This document shows positions 16,920-29,845 of a DNA stretch of 64,000 bases, piece after piece; the stretch's first letter is position 1; each line of letters opens with the position of its first letter. This DNA is from Tatumella sp. JGM91. Lineage in GTDB: Bacteria > Pseudomonadota > Gammaproteobacteria > Enterobacterales > Enterobacteriaceae. Both the position numbers and the translations under genes were made by a program. The stretch is from the NCBI RefSeq assembly GCF_018257575.1, contig NZ_JAERJP010000019.1, positions 1 to 64,000 on the forward strand. The letters run 5' to 3'. The notes below the pieces were generated by a model that saw only the letters and a program-made list of their open reading frames with translations, was not told the origin of the DNA and did no database searches.

Positions 16920-17821
16920 GCGAACAAGCACCCCATTGCGGTTTTATCGCAATTGTAGGCCGGCCAAATGTCGGTAAATCTACCTTACTGAACCAGTTAC
17001 TGGGTCAGAAAATTTCTATTACCTCGCGTAAGCCACAAACCACGCGACACCGTATCATGGGTATTGATACCCGGGACAATTATCAGGCTATTTATGTTGA
17101 TACCCCCGGCCTGCATATGGAAGAAAAAAGGGCGATTAACCGCCTGATGAACCGTGCAGCCAGTAGTTCTATCGGGGATGTGGAACTGATTATCTTTGTC
17201 GTGGAAGGAACCCGCTGGACAGATGATGACGAAATGGTGCTGGGTAAACTGAAAGCAGGCAAAGTACCGGTAGTCCTGGCGATCAACAAGATTGATAACC
17301 TGCAGGATAAATCTATTTTACTGCCGCATATTCAGATGCTGAGCCAGAAAATGGATTTCCTGGATGTGGTCCCCATGTGTGCTGAAGACGGGAATAATGT
17401 CGATGCGATTGCCGCTATCGTGCACAAACGCCTGCCGGAAGCAGATCACCATTTTCCTGAAGACTATGTGACCGACCGTTCTCAGCGCTTTATGGCCTCA
17501 GAGATCATCCGTGAAAAACTGATGCGTTTTCTGGGGGCTGAACTGCCTTACTCAGTAACGGTCGAAATCGAGCAGTTTGTGAATAACGAACGCGGCGGTT
17601 ACGATATCCATGGTCTGATTCTGGTCGAGCGGGAAGGCCAGAAAAAAATGGTGATCGGTAATAAAGGTTCCAGAATTAAAACTATCGGCATTGAAGCCCG
17701 CAGAGATATGGAACAGATGTTTGAAGTTAAAGTGCATCTGGAACTGTGGGTTAAAGTGAAATCCGGCTGGGCGGACGATGAACGTGCGTTACGCAGCCTG
17801 GGTTATACTGACGACCTTTAA
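16916..17821 (+). CDS. era: GTPase Era
   Basis: Era (301 aa) is an essential GTPase that binds the 3' end of 16S rRNA and checks 30S maturation. The G1 motif GRPNVGKS is at 15-22; DTPGL and NKID follow. The C-terminal KH RNA-binding domain shows [17 protein letters not shown]. The first codons overlap rnc by four bases, and recO starts three bases after the stop. The rnc-era-recO-pdxJ-acpS order is that of E. coli. Confidence 0.98.
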   Translation: MSEQAPHCGFIAIVGRPNVGKSTLLNQLLGQKISITSRKPQTTRHRIMGIDTRDNYQAIYVDTPGLHMEEKRAINRLMNRAASSSIGDVELIIFVVEGTRWTDDDEMVLGKLKAGKVPVVLAINKIDNLQDKSILLPHIQMLSQKMDFLDVVPMCAEDGNNVDAIAAIVHKRLPEADHHFPEDYVTDRSQRFMASEIIREKLMRFLGAELPYSVTVEIEQFVNNERGGYDIHGLILVEREGQKKMVIGNKGSRIKTIGIEARRDMEQMFEVKVHLELWVKVKSGWADDERALRSLGYTDDL

Positions 17822-17824
17822 CCA

Positions 17825-18556
17825 ATGGAAGGCTGGCAACGCGCATTTGTACTGCATAGTCGCCCGTACAGCGAAACCAGCCTGTTACTGGATCTGTTCA
17901 GCGAAAGCGAAGGCCGGGTCCGGGTGCTGGCAAAAGGCGCCCGTTCCAAACGTTCGCAACTGAAAGGTACCTTACAGCCTTTTACGCCGTTACTGGTTCG
18001 CTGGTCCGGTAAAGGTGATATCAGAACCCTCCGTAGTGCCGAAGCCATTTCGCTGGCACTGCCGCTCAGTGGTACGTATCTGTACTGCGGTTTATACGTC
18101 AATGAATTGCTTTCCCGTGTGCTGGGACAGGAAATTCCCTTCTCCGAACTGTTTTTCGACTATCTGCACTGTATTCAGGGGCTGGCTGCGGCCACCGGAT
18201 CGGCTGAGCCCGTATTACGTCGTTTCGAACTGGCGGTGCTGGGGCATCTTGGTTACGGGGTCGATTTTTTACATTGCGCCGGCAGTGGCGAACCTGTCAG
18301 TGAAACAATGACTTACAGTTACCGGGACGAAAAAGGTTTTATCGCCAGTCTGGTTGTGACCCAGCGCAGTTTCACCGGCCGGCATTTGCTGGCACTTTAT
18401 GCGCGTGAGTTTCCGGACGGCGATACCCTGAAAGCAGCAAAACGTTTTACACGTATAGCCTTAAAGCCTTATCTTGGTGGTAACCCATTAAAGAGCCAGG
18501 AATTATTCCGGCAATTTACGTTGCCCGCCGGGACAGTAGCGCCAGACAAACAGTGA
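17825..18556 (+). CDS. recO: DNA repair protein RecO
   Basis: RecO (243 aa) works with RecF and RecR to load RecA onto SSB-coated single-stranded DNA and can anneal strands. The N-terminal OB fold begins [21 protein letters not shown] and contains [19 protein letters not shown] helical C-terminal domain follows ([26 protein letters not shown]). As in E. coli, the zinc cysteines of some RecO proteins are not evident. The gene is nearly contiguous with era. Confidence 0.95.
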   Translation: MEGWQRAFVLHSRPYSETSLLLDLFSESEGRVRVLAKGARSKRSQLKGTLQPFTPLLVRWSGKGDIRTLRSAEAISLALPLSGTYLYCGLYVNELLSRVLGQEIPFSELFFDYLHCIQGLAAATGSAEPVLRRFELAVLGHLGYGVDFLHCAGSGEPVSETMTYSYRDEKGFIASLVVTQRSFTGRHLLALYAREFPDGDTLKAAKRFTRIALKPYLGGNPLKSQELFRQFTLPAGTVAPDKQ

Positions 18557-18608
18557 TCAGGGAGCTCCTGAACCCGGCCGGGTGCCATTATTCAGACTGA
18601 GGATTGTC

Positions 18609-19340
18609 ATGAAGGAATTATTATTAGGGGTCAATATTGACCATATCGCCACCTTACGTAATGCCAGAGGCACATGCTATCCGGATCCGGTGCAGGCCGC
18701 CTTTATTGCTGAGCAGGCCGGCGCTGATGGGATCACAGTTCATTTACGCGAAGACCGCCGCCATATTACTGACCGTGATATTCGTTTGCTGCGTGAAACT
18801 ATCCAGACACGGATGAATCTGGAAATGGCTGTCACCGAAGAGATGTTAAACATTGCCTGTGAGACACGTCCGCATTTTTGTTGTCTGGTGCCGGAAAACC
18901 GCCGGGAAGTGACCACCGAAGGCGGGCTGGATGTGGCAGGGCAGCAGCAAAAACTCAATGCCGCCGTCAAGCGCCTCAGTGAGGCCGGTATTCTGGTGTC
19001 CCTGTTTATTGATGCAGATCGCCGGCAGATTGACGCAGCGGTTACTGCCGGGGCACCGTTTATCGAGATTCATACGGGGGCTTATGCGGAAGCTGCGCAG
19101 GGGCCGGCTCAGGATGCTGAACTTGAACGTATTCGTGAAGCCGTGCAATATGCCGTCTCCCGCGGTCTGAAAGTCAATGCCGGTCACGGACTGACTTACC
19201 ATAATGTCTTACCGGTTGCGGCGATACCAGAGATCTATGAGTTGAATATCGGCCATTCTGTTATCGGCAAGGCAGTGATCACCGGCCTGGCCGGGGCAGT
19301 AGGTGAAATGAAAACCCTGCTCAGAGAATCGCGTCGTTAA
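18609..19340 (+). CDS. pdxJ: Pyridoxine 5'-phosphate synthase
   Basis: PdxJ (243 aa) condenses 1-deoxy-D-xylulose 5-phosphate with 3-amino-2-oxopropyl phosphate to give pyridoxine phosphate. It is a TIM barrel. Conserved elements are [25 protein letters not shown] with an active-site histidine, [16 protein letters not shown], and [11 protein letters not shown]. The ATG at 18609 is preferred: GAGG precedes it and E. coli starts [11 protein letters not shown], while the frame opens further upstream without support. The stop TAA shares its last base with the acpS ATG. Confidence 0.97.
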   Translation: MKELLLGVNIDHIATLRNARGTCYPDPVQAAFIAEQAGADGITVHLREDRRHITDRDIRLLRETIQTRMNLEMAVTEEMLNIACETRPHFCCLVPENRREVTTEGGLDVAGQQQKLNAAVKRLSEAGILVSLFIDADRRQIDAAVTAGAPFIEIHTGAYAEAAQGPAQDAELERIREAVQYAVSRGLKVNAGHGLTYHNVLPVAAIPEIYELNIGHSVIGKAVITGLAGAVGEMKTLLRESRR

Positions 19341-19720
19341 TGGCTATTCTCGGGCTGGGTACTGATATTGTTGAGATTGAACGCATTGAGCAGGTGATTG
19401 GCCGGTCCGGTGACCGGCTGGCTCGCCGGGTACTGACTGATTTCGAATGGCAGCAATATCAGCAACACCATCAGCCGGTGCGTTTTCTGGCGAAACGGTT
19501 TGCAGTAAAAGAAGCCGTTGCCAAAGCGTTTGGCACCGGAATCCGCGGCGGGCTGGCTTTCAACCAGTTTGAAGTGTTCAATGATGCGCTGGGTAAACCC
19601 TGTCTGCGTTTTTTTGGTCAGGCCAGTGCACTGGCAGAAAATCTGGGCGTTCGCCATGTGCATGTTACCCTGGCGGATGAACGTCGTTATGCCTGTGCGA
19701 CGGTAATCCTGGAAAACTGA
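19340..19720 (+). CDS. acpS: Holo-[acyl-carrier-protein] synthase
   Basis: AcpS (126 aa) transfers the 4'-phosphopantetheine of CoA to acyl carrier protein. The metal-binding Asp9 is in [12 protein letters not shown], and the glutamate helix [16 protein letters not shown] is intact. The C-terminal strand ends [16 protein letters not shown]. It overlaps pdxJ by one base, so the two are translationally coupled, and it is the last gene of the lepA-to-acpS run. It is convergent with yfhL. Confidence 0.97.
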   Translation: MAILGLGTDIVEIERIEQVIGRSGDRLARRVLTDFEWQQYQQHHQPVRFLAKRFAVKEAVAKAFGTGIRGGLAFNQFEVFNDALGKPCLRFFGQASALAENLGVRHVHVTLADERRYACATVILEN

Positions 19721-19730
19721 TTCCGCTGAC

Positions 19731-19985
19731 TCAGGCAGAGTGCCACAGGGTCACAAACTTTTCCCATAATGCATCGGTGGTTTCTGTCTGCTGCGGATCG
19801 GTGATAATAGTATTATTGATCGGGCAGACACTCTGGCAGGTCGGTGCGTCGTAATGACCCACACATTCGGTGCAGCGATCGGCATCAATCTGATAGATGG
19901 TATCCCCCATTGAAATCGCCTGGTTAGGGCATTCGGGTTCGCACATATCACAATTTATACAGCGCGTAGTTATCAGTAATGCCAC
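19731..19985 (-). CDS. yfhL: YfhL family 4Fe-4S dicluster ferredoxin
   Basis: A small ferredoxin with two cysteine clusters, CINCDMCEPECPN and CTECVGHYDAPTCQSVCP. The extra residues in the second motif are the mark of the YfhL/Allochromatium type with very low redox potentials. Its electron partner is not established. The start is uncertain: GTG at 19985 gives VALLITTRCINC, matching the E. coli N-terminus (84 aa), while the frame is open up to an ATG at 20018. It sits convergent to acpS, as in E. coli. Confidence 0.93.
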   Translation of the reverse strand: MALLITTRCINCDMCEPECPNQAISMGDTIYQIDADRCTECVGHYDAPTCQSVCPINNTIITDPQQTETTDALWEKFVTLWHSA

Positions 19986-20257
19986 TTCGGTTATCTGCCT
20001 TATACCATTTTTCATCACTACCGGGGTTTCTGTGGTTAGCTCCGGCGACAGCGTTATCCCACACTAAAAGGCGGGTTAATGGGGCGCACTTTACCACAGA
20101 AGCCGTTAAAGCCCAATAATGCCTGCGGTGATGTTCTTCGCAAGGCGGGGATCAATCCGCAGCCTATGAGTGGTACCCGGTATATCCGGCATTGTGGTGA
20201 TATCTGCTACAGTCAGGATACGGTGAGTATCGGCAGAGCTCTGAAGAGTCATAAATA

Positions 20258-20899
20258 ATGAAAAAAGCACAACAACGGGTGGTGTTTTTCGATCTTGATG
20301 GCACGCTCCATAAACAGGATTTATTCGGCAGTTATCTGCGCTATTGCCTTGTCCGGCAACCGTTAAATCTGTTGCCGCTATTGTTGCTGATACCGCTTAT
20401 TGCCGGCGGGTTACTGGTCTGTGGCCGGGCCTCACGCTGGCCTGTCAGCCTGTTACTCTGGTCGGTGACTGTCGGGCACAGTGAAGCATTTTTACAGCGG
20501 CAGCAACAGGCGTTTTGTCGCTGGTTCCGGCCACGGGTGATCCCGTTTCCGGATGTGCACCGGCGGCTTAATCACTATCTTCAGGCAACGGATACCAGTG
20601 TCTGGTTAATTACCGGGTCGCCGGTGACGCTGGTGGAAAGTGTGTATCATCAGTCCTCTTTTTTACCCGCGGTAAATATTATCGGTTCACAGATGCGACG
20701 CAGTCTCGGAGGGCGGGTACTGACTCTGCGCTGTATTGGTAAAGAAAAAGTCAGGCAGCTGGAACGGCAACTGGGCAGCCCGCTGCGGCTTTACAGCGGT
20801 TACAGTGACAGTCGTCAGGATAATCCGTTAATGGCCTGCTGCAGCCATCGCTGGCGTGTCACCGCCCGCGGAGAGATTGAACCGCTCGGCGAAGGGTGA
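20258..20899 (+). CDS. pgpC: Phosphatidylglycerophosphatase C
   Basis: PgpC (YfhB, 213 aa) removes phosphate from phosphatidylglycerophosphate in phosphatidylglycerol synthesis. It is a HAD hydrolase: motif I DLDGT at 12-16 with the nucleophile Asp12, motif II LITGSP, and motif III YSGYSDSRQDNPL. A hydrophobic segment (NLLPLLLLIPLIAGGLLV) anchors it in the inner membrane. It is transcribed in the same direction as tadA, about 95 bases upstream of it. Confidence 0.94.
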   Translation: MKKAQQRVVFFDLDGTLHKQDLFGSYLRYCLVRQPLNLLPLLLLIPLIAGGLLVCGRASRWPVSLLLWSVTVGHSEAFLQRQQQAFCRWFRPRVIPFPDVHRRLNHYLQATDTSVWLITGSPVTLVESVYHQSSFLPAVNIIGSQMRRSLGGRVLTLRCIGKEKVRQLERQLGSPLRLYSGYSDSRQDNPLMACCSHRWRVTARGEIEPLGEG

Positions 20900-20963
20900 A
20901 CGACAATACTCCGGCCGGAGGACCGCGACCGCTGCTACGCATTCATCAGTGATCCCGGTATAA

Positions 20964-22938
<1,975 letters not shown>

Positions 22939-23103
22939 AGTATTATCTCATTAATCAGCGCCGGGTTCAGCCTTTTGGCAGGATGTTAAACACAGGAATA
23001 GTACCCCGACGCGGAGAGCATTTTGAGCAACAAAAAGGCAAAGAGCAACTTTTATAGCAAGAAATGTTTGTTTTTTGGGCGGTGAATTATCCAGATAAAA
23101 TCC

Positions 23104-23142
23104 GCGCAAACGGTTTCGTAACGGGGCCTTATTCTTTATAAT
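23104..23142 (+). promoter_or_regulatory. purL promoter with PurR box
   Basis: GCGCAAACGGTTTCGT at 23104-23119 closely matches the PurR operator (ACGCAAACGTTTGCGT). A -10 TATAAT follows at 23137-23142, so the operator overlaps the -35 region. Purine excess should repress purL. Confidence 0.85.
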
Positions 23143-23210
23143 ACGCCCCGTTTTCCCCCTGTTGCGCCCAATGAAGCGTCGCCCGGCGTTTCGAAGACGA
23201 GAGATCTTTA

Positions 23211-26200
23211 ATGATGGAAATTTTGCGTGGTTCGCCCGCTCTGTCGGCATTTCGTATTAACAAACTGTTGACCAGCTTTCACGACGCTCATCTGCCGGTG
23301 AGTGATATTTATGCCGAATACGTGCATTTTGCTGATGTCAGTTCACCCCTGACTCAGGACGAGCAAAATCGTCTCCAACGTCTTCTTAAATACGGTCCCT
23401 CGCTGGCAGAACATGAACCTGCCGGACGTTTATTACTGGTTACCCCGCGGCCGGGTACCATATCGCCATGGTCTTCGAAAGCGACTGATATTGCACATAA
23501 CTGTGAACTATCTAAAGTGTTGCGGCTGGAACGCGGGCTGGCTTTCTATATTCAGGCAGAAAACCTGACAGAAGCTCAGTGGGCCCGGCTGGGGGTATTA
23601 CTCCATGACCGGATGATGGAAACCGTATTCACGGATCTGTCTCAGGCTGAACAACTGTTCGCTCATCATCAGCCACAACCGGTAAAGGCGGTGGATATTC
23701 TGGGACACGGGCGTGAAGCGCTGCAGGAAGCAAACCTCTCCCTCGGGCTGGCACTGGCAGAAGACGAAATTGACTATCTGCTGGCAGCCTTTACCGCGCT
23801 GGGACGTAACCCGAACGATATTGAGCTGTATATGTTTGCTCAGGCTAACTCTGAGCACTGCCGTCACAAAATCTTTAACGCCGACTGGATTATTGACGGT
23901 GAAAAACAGCCAAAGTCGCTGTTTAAAATGATTAAAAATACCTTCGAAAAAAATCCTGAGCATGTGCTCTCTGCCTATAAAGACAATGCGGCAGTGATGG
24001 AAGGTTCAACCGTGGGTCGTTTTTATGCGGATGATCAGCAGGGCCGCTATGATTACCATCAGGAAGAAGCCCATATCCTGATGAAAGTGGAAACCCATAA
24101 CCACCCGACAGCGATCTCTCCGTGGCCGGGAGCGGCGACAGGGTCGGGCGGGGAAATACGTGATGAAGGTGCGACCGGCCGCGGCGCTAAACCTAAAGCG
24201 GGTCTGACCGGCTTCTCCGTGTCTAACCTGAGGATCCCCGGTTTTGAGCAGCCGTGGGAACAGGATTTCGGTAAACCGGAGCGGATTGTCAGCGCGCTGG
24301 ATATTATGACGGAAGGCCCGCTGGGCGGGGCGGCATTTAATAATGAATTCGGCCGTCCGGCACTGAACGGATATTTTCGTACCTACGAAGCGCAGGTAAA
24401 CAGCCACAATGGTGAAGAGCTGCGTGGTTATCATAAGCCGGTGATGCTGGCGGGCGGAATCGGTAATATCCGCGCTGATCACGTGCAGAAAGGTGACATT
24501 ACCGTCGGGGCTAAACTGATAGTTCTGGGCGGCCCTGCAATGAATATTGGTCTGGGCGGTGGTGCAGCATCATCGATGGCGTCAGGTCAGTCCGATGCTG
24601 ATCTGGATTTTGCTTCTGTGCAGCGAGATAACCCTGAGATGGAACGCCGTTGTCAGGAAGTGATTGACCGCTGCTGGCAACTGGGTGAACAGAACCCGAT
24701 TCTGTTTATTCATGATGTCGGTGCAGGCGGATTATCGAATGCAATGCCGGAGCTGGTCAGCGACGGTGGCCGTGGCGGACGCTTTAACCTGCGCGATATT
24801 CTGAGTGATGAACCGGGGATGAGTCCGCTGGAAGTCTGGTGTAACGAGTCCCAGGAACGTTATGTCCTGGCGGTTGCGCCGGAAAAAATTGCGTTATTTG
24901 AACAGCTGTGTAAACGCGAACGGGCACCTTATGCAGTTATTGGTGAGGCAACCGAAGAGCTGCATCTGACTCTGACAGACGAACATTTTGCTAACCAGCC
25001 GATTGATATGCCGCTGGATGTACTGCTGGGCAAAACCCCGAAAATGACCCGCGACGTCACGACTCTGCAGGCCGAGGGGGTGGCGCTTAGCCGCGACGGT
25101 ATCTCTCTGGCTGAGGCGGTAAAACGTGTAATGCACTTGCCAGGTGTTGCCGAAAAAACCTTCCTTATCACTATCGGTGACCGTTCCGTCACCGGCATGG
25201 TGGCACGTGACCAGATGGTCGGACCCTGGCAGATCCCGGTAGCAAACTGTGCCGTCACCACAGCCAGCCTGGACAGTTATCATGGTGAAGCTTTTGCGAT
25301 TGGTGAACGTGCGCCGGTAGCGTTGCTGGATTTTGCTGCATCGGCACGCATGGCGGTAGGGGAAGCACTGACTAACCTGGCGGCGACAGACATTGGTGAA
25401 CTGACCCGCGTTAAACTGTCGGCCAACTGGATGTCTGCTGCCGGTCATCCGGGAGAAGATGCCGGTTTATATGCGGCGGTAAAAGCGGTGGGTGAAGAGC
25501 TGTGTCCGGCTCTGGGGCTGACTATCCCGGTCGGTAAAGATTCAATGTCGATGAAAACCCGTTGGCAGCAGAACGATCAGCCGCGGGAAATGACGTCTCC
25601 TCTGTCTCTGGTAATTACCGCGTTTGCCAGGGTTGAAGATGTTCGCCATACGGTCACCCCTGAGTTACAGTCACAGTCAGATAATCTGCTATTACTGGTG
25701 GACTTAGGTGCAGGGGCCAATACCCTGGGAGCGACCGCACTGGCTCAGGTTTACAGCCAGCTGGGTGATACCCCGGCGGATGTCCGTGATGCACAGCAAC
25801 TGGCGGGTTTCTTTGCTGCTATCCAGCAACTGGTGAGTGAACAGAAATTGCTGGCTTACCATGACCGTTCTGACGGTGGTTTACTGGTCACGCTGGCAGA
25901 AATGGCCTTTACCGGACATTGTGGTGTGGATGTTGATATTACCGCCCTTGGCCGGGATACACTGGCGTCGCTGTTTACCGAGGAACTGGGTGCGGTTATC
26001 CAGATCAATACGGCTGACCTTGCGGCGGTGAACGCAGTATTTGCACAGCATGGGCTGAGTGACTGCCTGCATGTATTAGGCAGTGCACAGTGCGGAGACG
26101 ACTTTGTGGTACGTGCATCACAGCAGGTCGTCTATCAGGAGAAACGTTCTGTCCTGCGTCGCTGGTGGGCAGAAACGACCTGGCAGATGCAGCGGCTGCG

Positions 26201-27101
26201 TGATAATCCGGACTGCGCGGATCAGGAACACCAGACTAAACTGGACGATAAGGATCCCGGCCTGAATGTATCGCTGAGTTTCGATCCGGCCGAAGATATT
26301 GCAGCCCCGATGATTGCTACCGGTGCCCGGCCTAAACTGGCGGTCTTACGTGAGCAGGGGGTTAACTCCCATGTGGAAATGGCTGCGGCGTTCCATCGCG
26401 CTGGTTTTGATACTGTCGATGTCCATATGAGTGATTTACTTGCCGGACGTCGCGGGCTGGATGACTTCCATGTACTGGCCGCCTGTGGCGGTTTCTCTTA
26501 TGGTGATGTACTGGGTGCGGGTGAGGGCTGGGCGAAGTCCATTCTGTTTAACCCGCGGGTTCGTGAGAACTTCGAGCAGTTTTTCCATCGTGACCAGACA
26601 CTGGCTCTGGGGGTATGTAACGGCTGTCAGATGATGTCTAACTTGCGTGAGTTGATCCCCGGCAGTGACCTGTGGCCACGCTTTGTGCGTAACCAGTCTG
26701 AACGGTTTGAAGGACGTTTTAGTATGGTTGAAGTGGCTGACAGCCCGTCATTATTACTGTCGGGAATGGCGGGTTCGCGTATGCCAATCGCCGTATCTCA
26801 TGGCGAAGGTTTTGCCGAACTGCGTGATCAACAACAGCTGGATGATTTGGAAGCACAGCGGCTGGTTGCGCTGCGTTTTGTCGATAACTACGGCAATGTC
26901 ACCGAAAATTATCCGGCTAACCCGAATGGTTCACCGAAAGGGATGACTGCGGTAACCAATACCTCCGGTCGCGTCACTATTATGATGCCTCACCCGGAAC
27001 GGGTGTTCCGTACGGTGAGTAACTCCTGGCACCCGCAGCAGTGGGGCGAAGACAGCCCGTGGATGCGTATTTTCCGTAATGCACGTAAACAGCTGGGCTA
27101 A
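23211..27101 (+). CDS. purL: Phosphoribosylformylglycinamidine synthase
   Basis: PurL (1296 aa) makes FGAM from FGAR, glutamine and ATP in purine synthesis. It is the large, fused gamma-proteobacterial form: N-terminal domain, a linker, two AIRS-like ATP-binding halves ([23 protein letters not shown], and [17 protein letters not shown]), and a C-terminal class I glutamine amidotransferase with the nucleophile cysteine in [11 protein letters not shown]. The length is one residue above E. coli. It has a PurR box upstream and a strong terminator downstream, and is transcribed alone. Confidence 0.98.
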   Translation: MMEILRGSPALSAFRINKLLTSFHDAHLPVSDIYAEYVHFADVSSPLTQDEQNRLQRLLKYGPSLAEHEPAGRLLLVTPRPGTISPWSSKATDIAHNCELSKVLRLERGLAFYIQAENLTEAQWARLGVLLHDRMMETVFTDLSQAEQLFAHHQPQPVKAVDILGHGREALQEANLSLGLALAEDEIDYLLAAFTALGRNPNDIELYMFAQANSEHCRHKIFNADWIIDGEKQPKSLFKMIKNTFEKNPEHVLSAYKDNAAVMEGSTVGRFYADDQQGRYDYHQEEAHILMKVETHNHPTAISPWPGAATGSGGEIRDEGATGRGAKPKAGLTGFSVSNLRIPGFEQPWEQDFGKPERIVSALDIMTEGPLGGAAFNNEFGRPALNGYFRTYEAQVNSHNGEELRGYHKPVMLAGGIGNIRADHVQKGDITVGAKLIVLGGPAMNIGLGGGAASSMASGQSDADLDFASVQRDNPEMERRCQEVIDRCWQLGEQNPILFIHDVGAGGLSNAMPELVSDGGRGGRFNLRDILSDEPGMSPLEVWCNESQERYVLAVAPEKIALFEQLCKRERAPYAVIGEATEELHLTLTDEHFANQPIDMPLDVLLGKTPKMTRDVTTLQAEGVALSRDGISLAEAVKRVMHLPGVAEKTFLITIGDRSVTGMVARDQMVGPWQIPVANCAVTTASLDSYHGEAFAIGERAPVALLDFAASARMAVGEALTNLAATDIGELTRVKLSANWMSAAGHPGEDAGLYAAVKAVGEELCPALGLTIPVGKDSMSMKTRWQQNDQPREMTSPLSLVITAFARVEDVRHTVTPELQSQSDNLLLLVDLGAGANTLGATALAQVYSQLGDTPADVRDAQQLAGFFAAIQQLVSEQKLLAYHDRSDGGLLVTLAEMAFTGHCGVDVDITALGRDTLASLFTEELGAVIQINTADLAAVNAVFAQHGLSDCLHVLGSAQCGDDFVVRASQQVVYQEKRSVLRRWWAETTWQMQRLRDNPDCADQEHQTKLDDKDPGLNVSLSFDPAEDIAAPMIATGARPKLAVLREQGVNSHVEMAAAFHRAGFDTVDVHMSDLLAGRRGLDDFHVLAACGGFSYGDVLGAGEGWAKSILFNPRVRENFEQFFHRDQTLALGVCNGCQMMSNLRELIPGSDLWPRFVRNQSERFEGRFSMVEVADSPSLLLSGMAGSRMPIAVSHGEGFAELRDQQQLDDLEAQRLVALRFVDNYGNVTENYPANPNGSPKGMTAVTNTSGRVTIMMPHPERVFRTVSNSWHPQQWGEDSPWMRIFRNARKQLG

Positions 27102-27127
27102 TCATCAGCCTGCGGTGAATGTGGTAC

Positions 27128-27155
27128 AAAAAGCACTCTGCGGAGTGCTTTTTTT
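27128..27155 (+). terminator. purL terminator
   Basis: AAAAAGCACTC pairs with GAGTGCTTTTT, followed by more T residues, 26 bases after the purL stop. Confidence 0.9.
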
Positions 27156-27185
27156 ATCTGCCTCCTGCTGGCCACAGAGGGGGAC

Positions 27186-27299
27186 TGTATCATTATGGTG
27201 ACATTTCCCCTCGCAAACTGTCGCTGAATTGTGACACTTAATTATTTGATAAATATATATTATTTATCAACCTGCTTTAAATGTCTCTGATCAGAGACA
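27186..27299 (+). promoter_or_regulatory. Three GlrR activator sites upstream of glmY
   Basis: TGTC-N10-GACA occurs perfectly at 27219-27236 and 27282-27299, and with one mismatch (TGTA) at 27186-27203. This is the GlrR site reported at enteric glmY genes, where three copies also occur. The A+T-rich stretch at 27238-27272 between sites two and three could bind IHF. Confidence 0.8.
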
Positions 27300-27373
27300 A
27301 TTCCGACCTGTCCTGAGATGATATAGTGGCCGTAATGCCATTAACTTACTGATATAAAAACACTTGTAATATG

Positions 27374-27388
27374 TGGCACAGCTATTGC
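27374..27388 (+). promoter_or_regulatory. Sigma-54 promoter of glmY
   Basis: TGGCAC-N5-TTGC is an exact match to the sigma-54 -24/-12 consensus (TGGCAC N5 TTGC). It lies about ten bases before the start of the glmY-like RNA. Confidence 0.88.
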
Positions 27389-27397
27389 ATTATAGTC

Positions 27398-27559
27398 AGT
27401 ACAGCTCATTCTGCTCTTTATGATGCCCTGCGTAAGCGGTCAAGCGCTCATAAACTTTGAATGATGCCCCAAGGTGCCTGCCGTCCGACTTTTGATAATC
27501 GTCAGTTTTACTGCGTTATCATGCTACGGGCGTAACGTTGAGTAAGGCACCGCCTTTTT
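27398..27559 (+). ncRNA. glmY: Small regulatory RNA GlmY
   Basis: GlmY protects its homologue GlmZ from cleavage by sequestering RapZ, so it raises glmS translation when glucosamine-6-phosphate is low. The evidence is position (between purL and glrK), the sigma-54 promoter, and sequence recalled from GlmY/GlmZ: GCTCATTCTGCTCTTTATG near the 5' end, CTCATAAACTTTGAATGATG in the middle and GCGTAACGTTGAGTAAGGCA near the 3' end, ending in a T run. The 5' end is estimated from promoter spacing, and the 3' end from the T run at 27555-27559. Confidence 0.85.
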
Positions 27560-27740
27560 CTTAACGCCGGTATGGCCGGCGTTATACCTTTCTGACACTG
27601 GTCCGGAGACTACACCGGACAGTGATTCCCGGTGCTTTTCATTTATTCCTGTCATTACAGCGTGGATTTTTCCCGCAGTCTGCTTCCTTCCTGAGCTTAA
27701 TCCGGCTAGCATCATCTTTATTTTCCCGATGGCGGTCACC
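27560..27740. other. Spacer between glmY and glrK
   Basis: No gene is recognised. Two short GC-rich inverted repeats are present (for example AACGCCGG..CCGGCGTT near 27563-27582) and may support termination of glmY or pause readthrough into glrK. In E. coli the downstream operon can be transcribed by readthrough. Confidence 0.4.
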
Positions 27741-29189
27741 GTGAAGCGCTGGTCTTTTGTCCCCCGTTCTCTCAGACAGTTAGTTTTGCTGGCTTTTGTG
27801 CTGGTATTGTTACCGTTACTTGTGCTGGCATGGCAGGCCTGGGAAAGCTTTTCCAGTCTCAGTGAACAGGCCGCAGAAACCAACCGTAATACCTTTACGG
27901 ATGTCCGTCTGAGTGAAATGATGGCCCGCTCAGCCCTGGAACTGGAACGTAATTACCGGCAGTTTTGTGTGTTAAATGATCCGACACTTGAGTCTCTGTA
28001 TCAGCAGCAATATATACGTTACCGGCAAATGCTGCAGACTCACTTCCGGCGTTTACCACGGCTTAAATCCACACAAAAAATTCAGCAATTATTACCGGCC
28101 CTGACGCCACTTCACTGTGAGCAGGGCAATCCGCCGCAAAGCGTGTCAGATAACCTGATTGCATTTTCTATTGCTAACAGTCAGCTGGTTGAAGAAACCC
28201 GGCAGAATGTCTTTACCCGTGGTTTAGAGCTGCAACGTGAAATTGCGGATCGTGGCGCATTTTTTGGCTGGCAGGCATTGTTACTGTTTTTGATCAGCCT
28301 CGGGTTTATATGGTTATTCACCCGGATGATCATCGGGCCGATAAAAAACCTGAAAAAAATGATCCACCGGCTGGGAGAGGGCGGGGAAATAGACGGAATG
28401 ACCGATTTTCGCGGGCCTGACGAAATCCGCTCTCTCGGACAGCGGATCGTCTGGCTGAGTGAACGTTTATCCTGGCTTGAGGCTCAGCGTCATGAATTTT
28501 TACGTCATCTTTCCCATGAGCTGAAAACGCCGCTGGCAAGTTTACGGGAAGGGAGCGCGTTACTGGCGGAGGAGATCAGTGGCCCGCTGAACAGGGATCA
28601 ACAGGAAATTGTCGCTATCCTTGATCAGAGCAGCCTGCACCTGCAGACGCTAATTGAGCAATTACTGGATTATAACCGACACACCGCGGACGCCGGGTGT
28701 TTAATGTCGCCCGTTGATCTGCAACATATTATTAATGAAGTGGTGACTGCCCATGCCCTGCCAGCCAGTGCCCGTGATATTGATACGCAGGTGATTTTAC
28801 AGGAGCAATCTTGTCTGGCCGATCGGCAACTTCTGGCCCGCACTCTGGATAACCTCTATTCTAATGCCATAAACTATGGGAGGCCTGGCGGGCAGATTCT
28901 TTTTTCCAGTTGCCGTGACGGAGACAGGATCCTGATAGATGTGTCTAATAGCGGAACACCGATACCGGCACATGAGCAGAAAATGATCTTCGAACCTTTC
29001 TATCAGGGCGCCCGGCAGCGGCGCGGGCCGGTAAAAGGCAGCGGGCTGGGGCTGAGTATTGCCAGAGATTGTATCCGGCGTATGCAGGGGGAGCTGATAC
29101 TGGTCAGTAATGGTGATGCTGAAGTGCGTTTCCGGATTGAATTATCGATCCCTCGTCAATTGCCGATCATTCATGGAGGCAGTCAGTGA
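27741..29189 (+). CDS. glrK: Two-component sensor histidine kinase GlrK (QseE)
   Basis: GlrK (about 482 aa) phosphorylates GlrR. Two membrane segments flank a periplasmic region of about 145 residues. A HAMP-type linker (MIIGPIKNLKKMIHRLGEG) and the phospho-acceptor box FLRHLSHELKTPLAS (His about 259) follow. The ATPase domain shows DNLYSNAINYG and GSGLGLSIARD. The GTG at 27741 gives VKRWSF, like E. coli MKRWPVF, with GGCGG upstream; an ATG at 27729 is an alternative. It overlaps qseG by four bases (GTGA) and heads the glrK-qseG-glrR operon. Confidence 0.94.
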   Translation: MKRWSFVPRSLRQLVLLAFVLVLLPLLVLAWQAWESFSSLSEQAAETNRNTFTDVRLSEMMARSALELERNYRQFCVLNDPTLESLYQQQYIRYRQMLQTHFRRLPRLKSTQKIQQLLPALTPLHCEQGNPPQSVSDNLIAFSIANSQLVEETRQNVFTRGLELQREIADRGAFFGWQALLLFLISLGFIWLFTRMIIGPIKNLKKMIHRLGEGGEIDGMTDFRGPDEIRSLGQRIVWLSERLSWLEAQRHEFLRHLSHELKTPLASLREGSALLAEEISGPLNRDQQEIVAILDQSSLHLQTLIEQLLDYNRHTADAGCLMSPVDLQHIINEVVTAHALPASARDIDTQVILQEQSCLADRQLLARTLDNLYSNAINYGRPGGQILFSSCRDGDRILIDVSNSGTPIPAHEQKMIFEPFYQGARQRRGPVKGSGLGLSIARDCIRRMQGELILVSNGDAEVRFRIELSIPRQLPIIHGGSQ

Positions 29190-29842
29190 TAAAACGCATT
29201 TTTTGTCCGCGTATATTTGTCGCAGTTATTCTCCCGTTACTGAGTGCATGCAGCCAGCAGACAAGATCAGCCGGCACTTTGTCCCCGGACCAGCAGGGTA
29301 CGAGTGTTTCCGCTTGCCGGCAAATAACACAACCGCTGGTGCCCCCTCAGACAGCCTGGCCGGATTACTGGCTGAAACTGATGAACTGCGTACAGCAGCA
29401 AGGGGTTGAGGATAATTATCGTCAGGCGGTACTGATCGACGCTGATAGCTGGCAGCAGGTATTTCGTCAAAGCATTCTGTTTTCCGGGACGGATCTGACT
29501 GATCAGCAACGCCAGCAGTTATTACAGCGGATGAAACAATGGCAGCCACAGGCAGACCGGCGCGTCGGTTCGTTATTGCAGTTATGGCAGGACAATCAGC
29601 AAAGCCAGCTCACCGCATCGCTGATAACAGAAAAATATAAACAACTTCGTCAGCACAGTGATGCCCGGATAGCCCGGTTGCGCCAGCAGCAGCAACAACT
29701 GTCTGACAAACGCCTGCAATTACAAAAGCTCACGGATATAGAACATCAGCTATCTGCCCGTAAAAGGACGGTGATCCGTGACAACGCTGATCTCCGTCCA
29801 GTGTCTGTTAACCCCGGCGATCCGCAAAAGGAAGATAATTAA
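29186..29842 (+). CDS. qseG: Outer membrane lipoprotein QseG
   Basis: QseG (YfhG, 218 aa) is a lipoprotein encoded between the kinase and the regulator; in E. coli it is reported to interact with the kinase and affect its activity. The signal has a basic start (IKRIF), a hydrophobic run and lipobox LSAC. The mature part has a helical C-terminal half that is rich in glutamine and arginine and looks like a coiled coil (RIARLRQQQQQLSDKRLQLQ). The start is GTG at 29186, overlapping the glrK stop. glrR follows after 3 bases. Confidence 0.9.
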   Translation: MIKRIFCPRIFVAVILPLLSACSQQTRSAGTLSPDQQGTSVSACRQITQPLVPPQTAWPDYWLKLMNCVQQQGVEDNYRQAVLIDADSWQQVFRQSILFSGTDLTDQQRQQLLQRMKQWQPQADRRVGSLLQLWQDNQQSQLTASLITEKYKQLRQHSDARIARLRQQQQQLSDKRLQLQKLTDIEHQLSARKRTVIRDNADLRPVSVNPGDPQKEDN

Positions 29843-29845
29843 CTC

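Noticed and set aside
23598..23963. Long open frames on the minus strand inside purL and other core genes
   Set aside because: They are shadows of strongly conserved genes, with no ribosome sites or recognisable domains. The same applies to most opposite-strand frames in the window, for example within glyA and guaB.
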